Source: Myxococcales bacterium
Lineage (GTDB): Bacteria > Myxococcota > Polyangia > Polyangiales > Polyangiaceae
DNA length: 9,662 bases
NCBI GenBank assembly: GCA_020430865.1
Contig: JAGQIY010000738.1
Span: 1 to 9,662 of the forward strand
Reading direction: 5' to 3'
Part shown: positions 1 to 6,262 of the stretch, piece by piece
How the letters are laid out: every line of letters begins with the position of its first letter
Position numbering within the stretch: the stretch's first letter is position 1
Position numbers and translations under genes: made by a program
The notes under the pieces: model-generated
What the model was told of the DNA's origin: nothing
Database searches by the model: none
What the model saw: the letters and a program-made list of their open reading frames with translations, nothing else

Positions 1-1
1 C

Positions 2-61
2 GGCTTCGAGGACCTCAAGCGGCTCGAGGAGAGCGGCGAGCTCGCCAAGATGCTGGACTAG
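2..61 (+). CDS. C-terminal end of an unidentified protein (partial)
   Basis: Only the last 19 codons and a TAG stop (59-61) lie in the window. The peptide is highly charged and ends E-L-A-K-M-L-D, compatible with a terminal amphipathic helix. Codon use is GC-rich and matches the neighbouring genes, which supports real coding sequence, but nothing identifies a family. The TAG stop is also the first three bases of a 16-bp tandem repeat, so the array begins exactly at the end of this gene. Confidence 0.55.
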   Translation, partial: GFEDLKRLEESGELAKMLD

Positions 62-116
62 CCCAGTGCTTGCCTAGCCCAGTGCTTGCCTAGCCCAGTG
101 CTTGCCTGGCCCAGTG
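59..116. repeat. 16-bp tandem repeat, 3 copies plus a partial fourth
   Basis: The unit TAGCCCAGTGCTTGCC occurs head-to-tail at 59-74, 75-90 and 91-106. A fourth, changed and truncated copy (TGGCCCAGTG) lies at 107-116. The three copies are identical. Because 16 is not a multiple of three, the array is unlikely to encode peptide. A degenerate inverted copy (GGCAAGCGCTGGCC) follows at 125-138, so copies of the unit can pair with it in RNA or single-stranded DNA. Confidence 0.95.
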
Positions 117-131
117 CCGGACTGGGCAAGC
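100..131 (+). terminator. Hairpin-forming segment downstream of the first gene
   Basis: GCCCAGT (109-115) and ACTGGGC (121-127) form a perfect 7-bp stem with a 5-base loop. Alternatively GCTTGCC (100-106) pairs with GGCAAGC (125-131). No T tract follows, so this is not a classical intrinsic terminator. It could still mark the 3' end of the upstream transcript or simply be a by-product of the repeats. Termination is an inference. Confidence 0.3.
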
Positions 132-143
132 GCTGGCCCGATC

Positions 144-215
144 GCCGCACGAGCCAGCGCGGCCGCACGAGCCAGCGCGGCCGCACGAGCCAGCGCGGCA
201 GCACGAGACAGCCAG
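144..215. repeat. 18-bp tandem repeat, 3 perfect copies plus a degenerate tail
   Basis: The unit GCCGCACGAGCCAGCGCG is repeated exactly at 144-161, 162-179 and 180-197, followed by a decayed copy to about 215. Each unit contains GCCAGCGC, the exact reverse complement of GCGCTGGC at 130-137 just before the array, so one upstream arm can pair with any of the copies. The period is a multiple of three and keeps an Ala/Arg/Ser frame open, but that reading is low complexity with no convincing start. With the first array this fills much of the gene-free stretch 62-365. Between 216 and 365 I see only the ribosome-binding site at 353-357. Confidence 0.95.
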
Positions 216-365
216 CGTCGCAGTGACGACCGACACACCCAGCGTGATCTCGGCCGCGCGGATGAAGGGGGAACTGGCTTGACCCTGCCTGACGCGGCGC
301 ATATAGGCCGAAGCTAGCGTGCCGTGTCTCCCTTCGGTCTCGCTGACTCTGCGAAGGTGCATGGC

Positions 366-1265
366 ATGGACTGGCGGCTGAAAGCGGCGTTCTTCTGGGG
401 ATTCAACTACATACCCATGGGGGCCGAGCTGCACTACTTCGCGCAGCGTCGCATCACCAAGGGCCTGCCACGAAGGCTCTCACCTCTGGCCGAGGTCGCC
501 AACTCGTACATGCTGCATCCCCGGGTACTCAAGGGCGCGTTTCCCGAGTTCCCCAAGGGACACCAGCTCGAGTTCGGCGCCGGGCGAGATCTGTTCGGCA
601 ACCTGATCACCTGGTGCTGCGGCGTCGACCGTCAGACGGTGATCGACATCGACCCGCTGCTCAAGCCGGAATTGATCAATCACGTGATCGCCACGCTCAA
701 GCAGAACCCGCTGCCCGGCTTCGAGCGTGAGCCACCACGCAAGCTGTCTCATCGATATTTCCTCCGGGAACTGCGGGAGGTCTACGGAATCGACTACGTG
801 GCGCCAGGTGACGCGCGCGACGTCGACCTGCCCGATGGTTGTGTAGACATGGTGATCACCACCAATACGCTGGAGCACATTCCTCCTGGCGATATCGCGA
901 AGATCCTCAAGGAGTGTCACCGCCTGCTCCGGGTGGATGGTGTCCTGAGTCAGGTCATCGACTACAGCGACCACTACAGCCACAACGACAGCAAGCTGAA
1001 CGATTACAGCTTCCTCGCCTACAGCGAGCGACGCTGGAAGCGCTTCAACCCTCCGGACCACTTCCAGAACCGGCTGCGCCACGCGGACTACCGGCGGCTG
1101 ATCGAGGAGGCGGGGTTCAGCGTCGAGATCGACCGTCCGAGGCAGCCGACCAACGCAGAGGAGCTGCTCTCGCAGGTTCAGCTCGACGCCAAGTTCGCGA
1201 GCTACCCGCTGGAGGAGCTACTGCCCACTGCTGGTCACTTCGTGGCCTTCAAGCGCGCGGCCTGA
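366..1265 (+). CDS. Class I SAM-dependent methyltransferase
   Basis: A predicted cytosolic Rossmann-fold methyltransferase of 299 residues that would transfer a methyl group from S-adenosylmethionine to an unknown acceptor. Motif I is L-E-F-G-A-G-R-D-L at residues 68-76 and the acidic strand after it is V-I-D-I-D (92-96). A G-D-A-R-D-V-D-L-P-D-G segment (148-158) is followed by D-M-V-I-T-T-N-T-L-E-H-I (161-172), the usual motif IV/post-IV pattern of the Methyltransf_11 type, then R-L-L-R-V-D-G (186-192). Residues 1-67 form an N-terminal extension with an aromatic/hydrophobic start. The ATG at 366 is chosen because GAAGG (353-357) lies 8 bases upstream; a GTG at 324 in the same frame has no comparable site. 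Such enzymes often modify sugars or lipids in surface-polymer loci, but no neighbour shows the substrate. It faces the lipoprotein gene tail to tail. Confidence 0.85.
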   Translation: MDWRLKAAFFWGFNYIPMGAELHYFAQRRITKGLPRRLSPLAEVANSYMLHPRVLKGAFPEFPKGHQLEFGAGRDLFGNLITWCCGVDRQTVIDIDPLLKPELINHVIATLKQNPLPGFEREPPRKLSHRYFLRELREVYGIDYVAPGDARDVDLPDGCVDMVITTNTLEHIPPGDIAKILKECHRLLRVDGVLSQVIDYSDHYSHNDSKLNDYSFLAYSERRWKRFNPPDHFQNRLRHADYRRLIEEAGFSVEIDRPRQPTNAEELLSQVQLDAKFASYPLEELLPTAGHFVAFKRAA

Positions 1266-1275
1266 TCGCCGGACC

Positions 1276-1337
1276 TGACACGAGTGGGTCGAGCTCGCCG
1301 CGCCGCCTGCGCTCACCGCTGGCGAGGTCGCGTGTCA
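1276..1337. terminator. Nested inverted repeats between convergent genes
   Basis: TGACACG (1276-1282) is the exact reverse complement of CGTGTCA (1331-1337). Inside it, CTCGCC (1294-1299) pairs with GGCGAG (1321-1326). The outer right arm overlaps the stop codon of the minus-strand lipoprotein gene. The position between two 3' ends suggests a bidirectional transcript end. There is no T tract and the loops are large, so any stop would probably be factor-assisted. Confidence 0.3.
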
Positions 1338-2714
1338 CGGATCGAGCAGGTCTCGGGCGTCTTGCTGCATGCTGTCCACGCTTGGCAGCCAGCAGTTGTC
1401 CAGCGTGTCCAGGTTCGTGAGCCCCTGGTAGGGCATGAAGCCCAGCTCCTCGAGGCAACGCTTGCCGTAGATGGAGTCGGCGCCGGCGGCCGAGATGTAT
1501 GCCGTCTGGAACAAGTCCGAAGTGATCAGGGACGGCTTATCCGTGGGGATCCCGTAGCGGAACATCAACCGCGCTACGTTGCGCAGGTTGGTGGTGGTGT
1601 GCCGCGCGTGGGGGTCGACGAGGAGCACGTCCTCTGGTAGCGAATGCTGCTGCATCAAGTAGCGCTTCATCTCGATGGCCTCCGAGTACGGCGTGCGATC
1701 GGGGTGCACGTGGCCTCCGGACAGGGCGATGAGCGGTGCCAACCCCGCAGCGTAGCGCGCAGCGGCTTGATCCGCGCGCACCGCGCCGCGGGGGTCCAGG
1801 GGGTGCTCGAGATCCGTCGGCCCCTGTCCGGGCACGACGATCACGCTGAATGGATACTTGGAGAAGTCGATGTTCGGGATCCTGGCGATCGCCGCCTGGT
1901 TCTCGCCGTCGGTCAGGGGCTCGTAGCGAGTTGGCTCTGGTCGTCCGTTCGCCTCCAGCAGCTTGGGCACCAAACCGACGAGCGGGGCGTAGAACGGCTG
2001 CGCGGGGGCCGTAGCCACCGCGCTCTCCAACAGCGGCTTGAGCGTTGCCTCGGGGATCGATGTGGCATAGTCGTCCCAGACCTCGTTCAAGCCGGCCGCC
2101 GCTCGCTCCCAGGCAGAGACCAGCAGCTCCCCGTCGGTGCCCCCGGCTTGCAGGATCGACGTGCCGCTGGGGCGCAGATCATCGCTGACCAGACCGGCGA
2201 CGTCGGCGTCGACGAGGAGCGCGAGCAGGGCGCTGCTGACGCTCTCGATGTCCGACGCAGACCACTTGAAGGCGTCACCCCAACACGAGGCGTCGCCGCA
2301 GCTCTCGAGGCTCGCCGACATGGCGTCGGCGCGTCGCGCGGCCAGCGCGGTCAGCGCGCTGTCGTCCTTCAGGGCGTCGCTGCGCGCGCTCTGGGCCTCG
2401 ATCGCCGTGAAGAGGTAGAACGCCTTGTCCTGGATCAGCGAGCTCGAGCTGGTCAGTGGCTGACTGGGGCTGAAACCGCGCAGGTCCTCGACGCGATAAG
2501 TGGGACACTTGGCCGGGTCGATGCTGCTCAGATCCGGGCCGCCCTCAGCCGACGAGTCGGTCTCGACATCCGCCGGCGCGTCCGCTCCCGCGTCGCTGCT
2601 TCCGCTCCCTCCGGAACCCGCCGCGCCCGCGCTCCCGCTGGGCGAGTCGCTGCTGCAAGCCGTCCAGGCGATCAAGCAGGCGAGCAAAGTGGCGCTGATG
2701 GGAAGGGCTTTCAT
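1335..2714 (-). CDS. Lipoprotein with C-terminal DUF218 (YdcF/SanA/ElyC-type) domain
   Basis: 459 residues. The start is Met at 2714, which gives a compact lipoprotein signal peptide (M-K-A-L-P-I-S, hydrophobic core, W-T-A-C with the lipidated Cys at 20) and has AGGA about 9 bases upstream; the frame stays open upstream but is Arg-rich and lacks a signal. Residues 21-59 are a Ser/Gly/Ala/Asp linker, as in many myxobacterial lipoproteins. Residues about 70-265 look mainly helical. The DUF218 domain follows: V-I-V-V-P-G-Q-G (291-298), L-S-G-G-H-V-H-P (331-338) with S-E-A-I-E-M-K-R-Y-L (344-353), then H-A-R-H-T-T-T-N-L-R-N (369-379). From memory, Bacteroidota have YdcF-type proteins with a similar N-terminal helical part and the same H-A-R-H-T-T-T-N motif. 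DUF218 members act at the envelope (SanA, ElyC) but have no settled reaction. Expected location is the outer or inner membrane surface. Confidence 0.85.
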   Translation of the reverse strand: MKALPISATLLACLIAWTACSSDSPSGSAGAAGSGGSGSSDAGADAPADVETDSSAEGGPDLSSIDPAKCPTYRVEDLRGFSPSQPLTSSSSLIQDKAFYLFTAIEAQSARSDALKDDSALTALAARRADAMSASLESCGDASCWGDAFKWSASDIESVSSALLALLVDADVAGLVSDDLRPSGTSILQAGGTDGELLVSAWERAAAGLNEVWDDYATSIPEATLKPLLESAVATAPAQPFYAPLVGLVPKLLEANGRPEPTRYEPLTDGENQAAIARIPNIDFSKYPFSVIVVPGQGPTDLEHPLDPRGAVRADQAAARYAAGLAPLIALSGGHVHPDRTPYSEAIEMKRYLMQQHSLPEDVLLVDPHARHTTTNLRNVARLMFRYGIPTDKPSLITSDLFQTAYISAAGADSIYGKRCLEELGFMPYQGLTNLDTLDNCWLPSVDSMQQDARDLLDP

Positions 2715-2744
2715 GGCCCGAATCCTGCCGGAGGCGCTGGCGAA

Positions 2745-2783
2745 ATGATACCGCGGGTCGCGCCTCCGACGCGGGCGACCCGC
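2745..2783 (-). promoter_or_regulatory. Candidate promoter/operator of the DUF218 lipoprotein gene
   Basis: GCGGGTCGC (2753-2761) and GCGACCCGC (2775-2783) form a perfect 9-bp inverted repeat with a 13-bp spacer. Immediately on the gene side, read on the minus strand, lies TATCAT (2750-2745), a 5-of-6 match to a -10 box, about 30 bases before the ATG. No good -35 is present: at normal spacing that position falls inside the inverted repeat. This would fit a dimeric regulator covering or replacing the -35 element. The repeat is plain in the sequence; its role is inferred. Confidence 0.45.
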
Positions 2784-2786
2784 TGT

Positions 2787-2833
2787 GGGACGAACGGAGC
2801 CGTCAGGGGACGAACGGCGCCGCCCGGAGACGA
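2787..2833. promoter_or_regulatory. 20-bp-spaced direct repeats (iteron-like operator)
   Basis: GGGACGAACGGAGCCG (2787-2802) and GGGACGAACGGCGCCG (2807-2822) match at 15 of 16 bases and start exactly 20 bp apart. A weaker third copy (GAGACGA) begins another 20 bp on at 2827. Twenty base pairs is about two helical turns, so all copies would face the same side of the helix, typical of cooperative binding sites. They sit just upstream of the 9-bp inverted repeat in the divergent gap and could serve either gene. Confidence 0.5.
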
Positions 2834-3067
2834 GTGTCCGCCTGAGTGCGTGTGGGCGCCCGAGGCGAAGAACGCTCGCGCGGCGTGACGACCAGGGCAC
2901 GCCGCTGTTTCCATACGGACTCGACGAGTGACGCGATTGCCTCTGTCAATTCAAAGTGAGCCGTGGCACTTTCTACTCTCACCCCTCGTGCGCTCTCGCT
3001 TCGCGGAGCGCGCGGCGTACCCGTGTAGGCAGCGGTGCGCCGCAGAACTACTCGACTGGAGGCGCTG
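2834..3067 (+). other. Leader side of the divergent gap before the CrtC-like gene
   Basis: Nothing here reads as a gene. GCGCTC (2990-2995) pairs with GAGCGC (3006-3011), and the stem extends outward to 2986/3015 with two G-T pairs, giving a possible leader hairpin around 50 bases before the start codon. GGAGG at 3058-3062, 5 bases before ATG 3068, is the clearest ribosome-binding site in the window. No convincing -35/-10 pair was found. Confidence 0.35.
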
Positions 3068-4324
3068 ATGAAGAAGCTGGCGGTGCTGTTGGGACTCTTG
3101 AGCTGCGGTCTGGCGACGAACGTCGCCTTCGCGGAGGTGCGCGATCCTCTTGGGCCATGGGAGGTGCTCGGGCCGGACTATCAGGCATCGGACCCGCTGG
3201 ATCTGTCGAGCTACGAGTGGGAGTACTTCACGATCCAGAACGAGGACGATAGCTTCGTTGGGATCATCGGCTACGTTCTGGCAGATCCTCGGGGAAGCGG
3301 CTCAAGCGGCGTCGCTCTGGTGCCGGCGGGAGGGAACATCGCGGTGGCGGGCATGCGGCCCGGACAGTCGGCCAGCGCCGAGTTCCTGACCTTCGGCTTG
3401 GCCAACACCTTCGCGTCCAGCACGGAGAAGGTGATGTACGTCGACGACCCAGGCTCGGATCACTTCGCCAACATCGAGCCCGCGCCCGGGGCGACCAGTG
3501 CCGATCCGGCTCTCGTGTTGACTGGCCGTAGCGCGGACTACGAATGGGATCTCGTGGTCACCCCTGACTTCGAGGAGTACCTCCCTCTCAAAGAGGCCTC
3601 GCCAGACGCCGCGTTCTCGGCGGTGCGAGGCGATGACGTTGGATTGCTCGCGGGGGAGCACTGGACCGTGGACGCCGTGTGGCCACGGACCCACGTCAGC
3701 GGCACCATGGTCGAACGCGCCAGCGGAACAGTGATCCCGATCGATGCGAAGGGCTATCGCGAGAACTCGTTCGGGCGCTACCTGCTGTCCTTGGATGGCT
3801 GGGACTTCGCGGTGTTCAGCGACACCGACAAGCGCGTGCAGACGATGTTCCAGACCTATCATCGCTCGACGACCATCGACTACTTCGACATCGCGTTTCC
3901 CGACGAAAACGGTCAGGCGCAGAACGTACGCTTCCGCCCCAGCCGCGGGGAACTCGGGTGGTTTCACCCGAACTGGACCTTCGATGGTAGGGCCAAGCAG
4001 TGCGTCCCGGAGAAGACCTGGATGATCGCGGACAACGGGGAGTACCGGGTGGAGCTCAGCGTCGACATGGGGGCGTCGTCCAGCGTGCCGTACGCGCCGT
4101 TCCTGGACGACTCCACCATCGGGACCGCGGTGTTCTTCATCATGGAGCAGTTCCCGACGCTGAATGGTGTGGTGCGCCGCGCGGATACGGGGCAGGTGGT
4201 CACGACATTCGCAGGACGCGCCGGGGGCGAGTTCGCCTTCCACAAGAGCCTGTTCAGCAAGCGCTCGGACCTCGGCTGCTGGCTGTCCTTCGCCCCGGTC
4301 TATCAGCACGCATTCCCCAACTGA
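3068..4324 (+). CDS. Exported CrtC/AttH-like (lipocalin-type double barrel) protein
   Basis: 418 residues. ATG 3068 is chosen for the strong GGAGG site and the classical signal peptide it opens (M-K-K, hydrophobic core, A-F-A before Glu23), so the mature protein should be periplasmic or secreted. The mature part is rich in short beta strands and Trp/Tyr. S-Y-E-W-E-Y-F (48-54) resembles the N-terminal E-W-W-Y-F-type motif of the carotenoid hydratase CrtC/AttH fold. H-W-T-V-D-A-V-W-P (198-206) with S-G-T-M (211-214), then G-Y-R-E-N-S-F-G (229-236) and W-D-F-A-V-F (245-250), resemble the second barrel. In CrtC the G-Y segment is usually G-Y-H-D-x-N-W-G; here it is altered, so hydratase activity should not be assumed. 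No carotenoid genes are nearby. It could be an isomerase or cyclase of this fold or a binding protein. Family assignment is moderate. Confidence 0.6.
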   Translation: MKKLAVLLGLLSCGLATNVAFAEVRDPLGPWEVLGPDYQASDPLDLSSYEWEYFTIQNEDDSFVGIIGYVLADPRGSGSSGVALVPAGGNIAVAGMRPGQSASAEFLTFGLANTFASSTEKVMYVDDPGSDHFANIEPAPGATSADPALVLTGRSADYEWDLVVTPDFEEYLPLKEASPDAAFSAVRGDDVGLLAGEHWTVDAVWPRTHVSGTMVERASGTVIPIDAKGYRENSFGRYLLSLDGWDFAVFSDTDKRVQTMFQTYHRSTTIDYFDIAFPDENGQAQNVRFRPSRGELGWFHPNWTFDGRAKQCVPEKTWMIADNGEYRVELSVDMGASSSVPYAPFLDDSTIGTAVFFIMEQFPTLNGVVRRADTGQVVTTFAGRAGGEFAFHKSLFSKRSDLGCWLSFAPVYQHAFPN

Positions 4325-4327
4325 CAG

Positions 4328-4367
4328 GCGTCGCTTCGACGCGCGGTCCCCACCACGGCCGCGCGTC
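4328..4367. terminator. Overlapping hairpins between convergent genes
   Basis: GACGCGCGG (4338-4346) pairs perfectly with CCGCGCGTC (4359-4367), a 9-bp GC-rich stem with a 12-base loop that also holds a further G-T and a C-G pair. A second hairpin, GCGTCG (4328-4333) with CGACGC (4337-4342), begins 3 bases after the CrtC-like stop and shares bases with the first, so only one can form at a time. The larger stem overlaps the DUF2378 stop codon. The location suggests bidirectional termination; no T tract is present. Confidence 0.5.
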
Positions 4368-4950
4368 AGCGCCAGCTGGCTCGGATATCGACGTCGAACA
4401 GCGCTCGCTCGTCGTACTCGACTTCGCGGCGAAGCTCGAGGTGCTTCAGCGTGCCCTCGACGACTCCGACGTGAAATGCCGTGGGGAAATTACATACGTT
4501 CTTCAGGCGCAACACTCCAGAGGTACCATTGACCTCCAGCGCCTCCGCGGTGCCGTGACTTGCCGCCACGGCGTAGCCCTTCGCCGCGAGGCGCAGCAGC
4601 TGTTGCGGATCGCGTCCGACGACGCCGAACAGCACGCGGCCAATCATGTGCTCGAGGAACATCGGGAACACGCAGTGACCGAGTCGACGCAGGCCTTCCC
4701 GCAGCGATTCTCCGGGAAAGAGCGCCTCGGACGCGGCGACCTCGAGCTTGAGGAGGTCGACATACGGGTAGTCCTTGAACGCGCGATACGTCGGAGCTGC
4801 CGCCGCCACGCCTTCCAGCTTGCCCACCTTCCTCAGCTCTCGCTGGACCATGACGAAGAACATGCCCTTGGCAGTCGCCACGGGGGAGGCGCGATCGATG
4901 TAGATCCCTGGGTCCAGGGGGGCGTTCCAGTCGGGGGCTCGGAAGGTCAT
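4366..4950 (-). CDS. DUF2378 / TIGR02265 family protein (myxobacterial)
   Basis: 194 residues, the usual size for this family, which is described as a set of about 200-residue paralogues in Myxococcus xanthus and relatives with no known reaction. Visible family-like features are A-K-G-M-F-F near residues 27-32, the central E-A-L-F-P-G-E-S-L-R-E-G-L-R-R-L-G (75-91), the Gly-rich G-R-V-L-F-G-V-V-G (104-112), Q-Q-L-L-R-L-A-A-K-G-Y-A (116-127), and F-H-V-G-V-V-E-G-T-L (159-168). There is no signal peptide or membrane segment, so it is probably cytosolic. The ATG at 4950 is preceded on its strand by a C-rich run (CCCTCCCTCA) with no purine-rich ribosome site. It lies 70 bp downstream of the acyl-CoA dehydrogenase gene on the same strand and may be co-transcribed. 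The family call rests on remembered motif patterns. Confidence 0.75.
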   Translation of the reverse strand: MTFRAPDWNAPLDPGIYIDRASPVATAKGMFFVMVQRELRKVGKLEGVAAAAPTYRAFKDYPYVDLLKLEVAASEALFPGESLREGLRRLGHCVFPMFLEHMIGRVLFGVVGRDPQQLLRLAAKGYAVAASHGTAEALEVNGTSGVLRLKNVCNFPTAFHVGVVEGTLKHLELRREVEYDERALFDVDIRASWR

Positions 4951-5020
4951 TGAGGGAGGGGGACGTAGGATGCCACAGCTTGCGATTGCGGCCAGGGCTT
5001 TGAGTGGCCTGGGCTCCTGG

Positions 5021-6184
5021 TCAGCGAGCGGTCCGACCGAGCAGCGTTCGCGCGATCACCATGCGCTGGATCTCCGAGGTGCCCTCCACGATGCGCAGCA
5101 CGCGGAGAGAGCGAAAGTAGCGCTCCGTTGGGCAGTCCTTCATCCAGCCCATGCCACCGTGGATCTGCAGCACTCGATCGCATACGCGATTCACCATCTC
5201 CGTCGCGTAGAGTTTGCACATGGAAAGTTCTCGGGTGGGATCCTGGGCTCCGGAGTCGACCAACCAGGAGGTGTGGTGGACCATGTTGCGAGCTGCGTAG
5301 ATCTCCGTGGCGCTGTCGGCCAGCATCCACTGCACACCTTGGCGCGCGCCGATCGGCTGACCAAACGCCTGACGTTGGCCGGCGTAGTCCACCCCGAGGC
5401 TGAGGAGGTAGTCGGCGACGCCGACGCAGTTCGCTGCGATCTGCAGCCGGCCGATGCCGAGAAACTTCATTGCCGTGAGGAAAGCCATGCCCTCCTCGCC
5501 CACCAGGTTCTTTGCCGGCACCTCGGCGTCCTCGAAGATCATCTCCGTCTGACCTTCGAAGCCGGCCATCGCGCGATGTGCGCGGCCCACTCGGTACATG
5601 CCGGGCTCGACGATGAACGCGCTGATACCGCCCTTCGCGCCCTTGCCCGGATCGTTGCTGGCGAACACCACACCCCAGTCGGCGTGCTTGCCGTTCGTGA
5701 TGAAGTGCTTCGTACCGTTCAGCACCCAGGTATCGCCGCGCTTCACCGCGCGGGTAGCGATGTGCTGCGCGTCCGAGCCCGCTCCCGGTTCGCTCAGCAT
5801 GAAACAGGCGCTGGTGTCGCCCGCGATCAGGGGCTTCAGGTACGCTTCGCGCTGCTCGGCGTTGAACATCAAGTGCATCGGCGAGGGACCCTCGGGTCCG
5901 GCGATGGCGTAGCTCGCGAGGAAGCTCCCGCTTCGCCCACAGGCTTCTCGCAGCACCGAGGACTGCAAATTGGAGAAGCCCCCGCCCCCGACCTCCTCGG
6001 GCATGTGATGGGAGTAGAAGCCGAGCTCCGCGGACTGCTTGCGCACTCGCTTGACGATCGCTTCGGGTATGCCAGCGTCCGGGTCGAGTCCATGCTGCTC
6101 CTCCAGCGGGATCAGCTCTTGCTTCACCCAGCGGGTGAAGGCGTCTCGCACGGCACACGTCTCTTCGCTCAGCGTGAAGTCCAT
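5021..6184 (-). CDS. Acyl-CoA dehydrogenase
   Basis: 387 residues, full length for the family. It would be a cytosolic FAD enzyme that forms the trans-2 double bond of an acyl-CoA thioester and passes electrons to electron-transfer flavoprotein. Signatures in order: N-terminal helical domain (1-120); F-M-L-S-E-P-G-A-G-S-D (128-138) and W-V-L-N-G-T-K-H-F-I-T-N-G (153-165) at the FAD/substrate site; R-Q-A-F-G-Q-P-I-G (271-279); Q-I-H-G-G-M-G-W (340-347); and R-I-V-E-G-T-S-E-I-Q-R (364-374), where Glu367 sits at the catalytic base position of medium-chain-type enzymes. Chain length or branched-chain preference cannot be read from sequence. The start at 6184 has only a weak AAGAAG upstream. It diverges from mutH and precedes the DUF2378 gene. 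Fatty-acid or branched-chain amino-acid breakdown is likely, but no partner enzyme is in the window. Confidence 0.93.
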   Translation of the reverse strand: MDFTLSEETCAVRDAFTRWVKQELIPLEEQHGLDPDAGIPEAIVKRVRKQSAELGFYSHHMPEEVGGGGFSNLQSSVLREACGRSGSFLASYAIAGPEGPSPMHLMFNAEQREAYLKPLIAGDTSACFMLSEPGAGSDAQHIATRAVKRGDTWVLNGTKHFITNGKHADWGVVFASNDPGKGAKGGISAFIVEPGMYRVGRAHRAMAGFEGQTEMIFEDAEVPAKNLVGEEGMAFLTAMKFLGIGRLQIAANCVGVADYLLSLGVDYAGQRQAFGQPIGARQGVQWMLADSATEIYAARNMVHHTSWLVDSGAQDPTRELSMCKLYATEMVNRVCDRVLQIHGGMGWMKDCPTERYFRSLRVLRIVEGTSEIQRMVIARTLLGRTAR

Positions 6185-6262
6185 GGCGGCTTCTTAGCGC
6201 GGTGGTTCGGCCGCGCATACTCCAGGCTTGCTCCTGTGCACGGCTCGTGTGAGACGCGAGGC
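6185..6262. promoter_or_regulatory. Short divergent gap between acyl-CoA dehydrogenase and mutH
   Basis: These 78 bases (51 if mutH starts at GTG 6236) must hold both promoters, or mutH is read from further upstream. I found no convincing -35/-10 pair on either strand and no clear operator. The acyl-CoA dehydrogenase side has only AAGAAG as a ribosome site; the mutH side has CCAGG before GTG 6236 and GAGA before GTG 6263. Confidence 0.25.

Noticed and set aside
59..215. CRISPR array
   Set aside because: The 16- and 18-bp units are directly contiguous with no unique spacers and no cas genes.
102..317. Open frame encoding an Ala/Arg/Ser repeat peptide over the 18-bp array
   Set aside because: The reading is produced by the tandem repeat itself, is low complexity, and has no ribosome site or recognisable domain. 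An antisense frame (90-434) is open for the same reason.
1537..1546. DnaA-box-like TTATCCGTG
   Set aside because: A single imperfect match inside a coding gene, with no cluster, AT-rich region or dnaA/dnaN nearby.
1644..2888. Long + strand open frame opposite the DUF218 lipoprotein gene
   Set aside because: High GC removes stops on the opposite strand. The translation shows no family motif, while the minus strand has a signal peptide and DUF218 motifs.
2963..2978. Sigma-54 promoter before the CrtC-like gene
   Set aside because: TGGCAC at 2964-2969 matches the -24 element, but the required GC at -12 is absent (TC instead).
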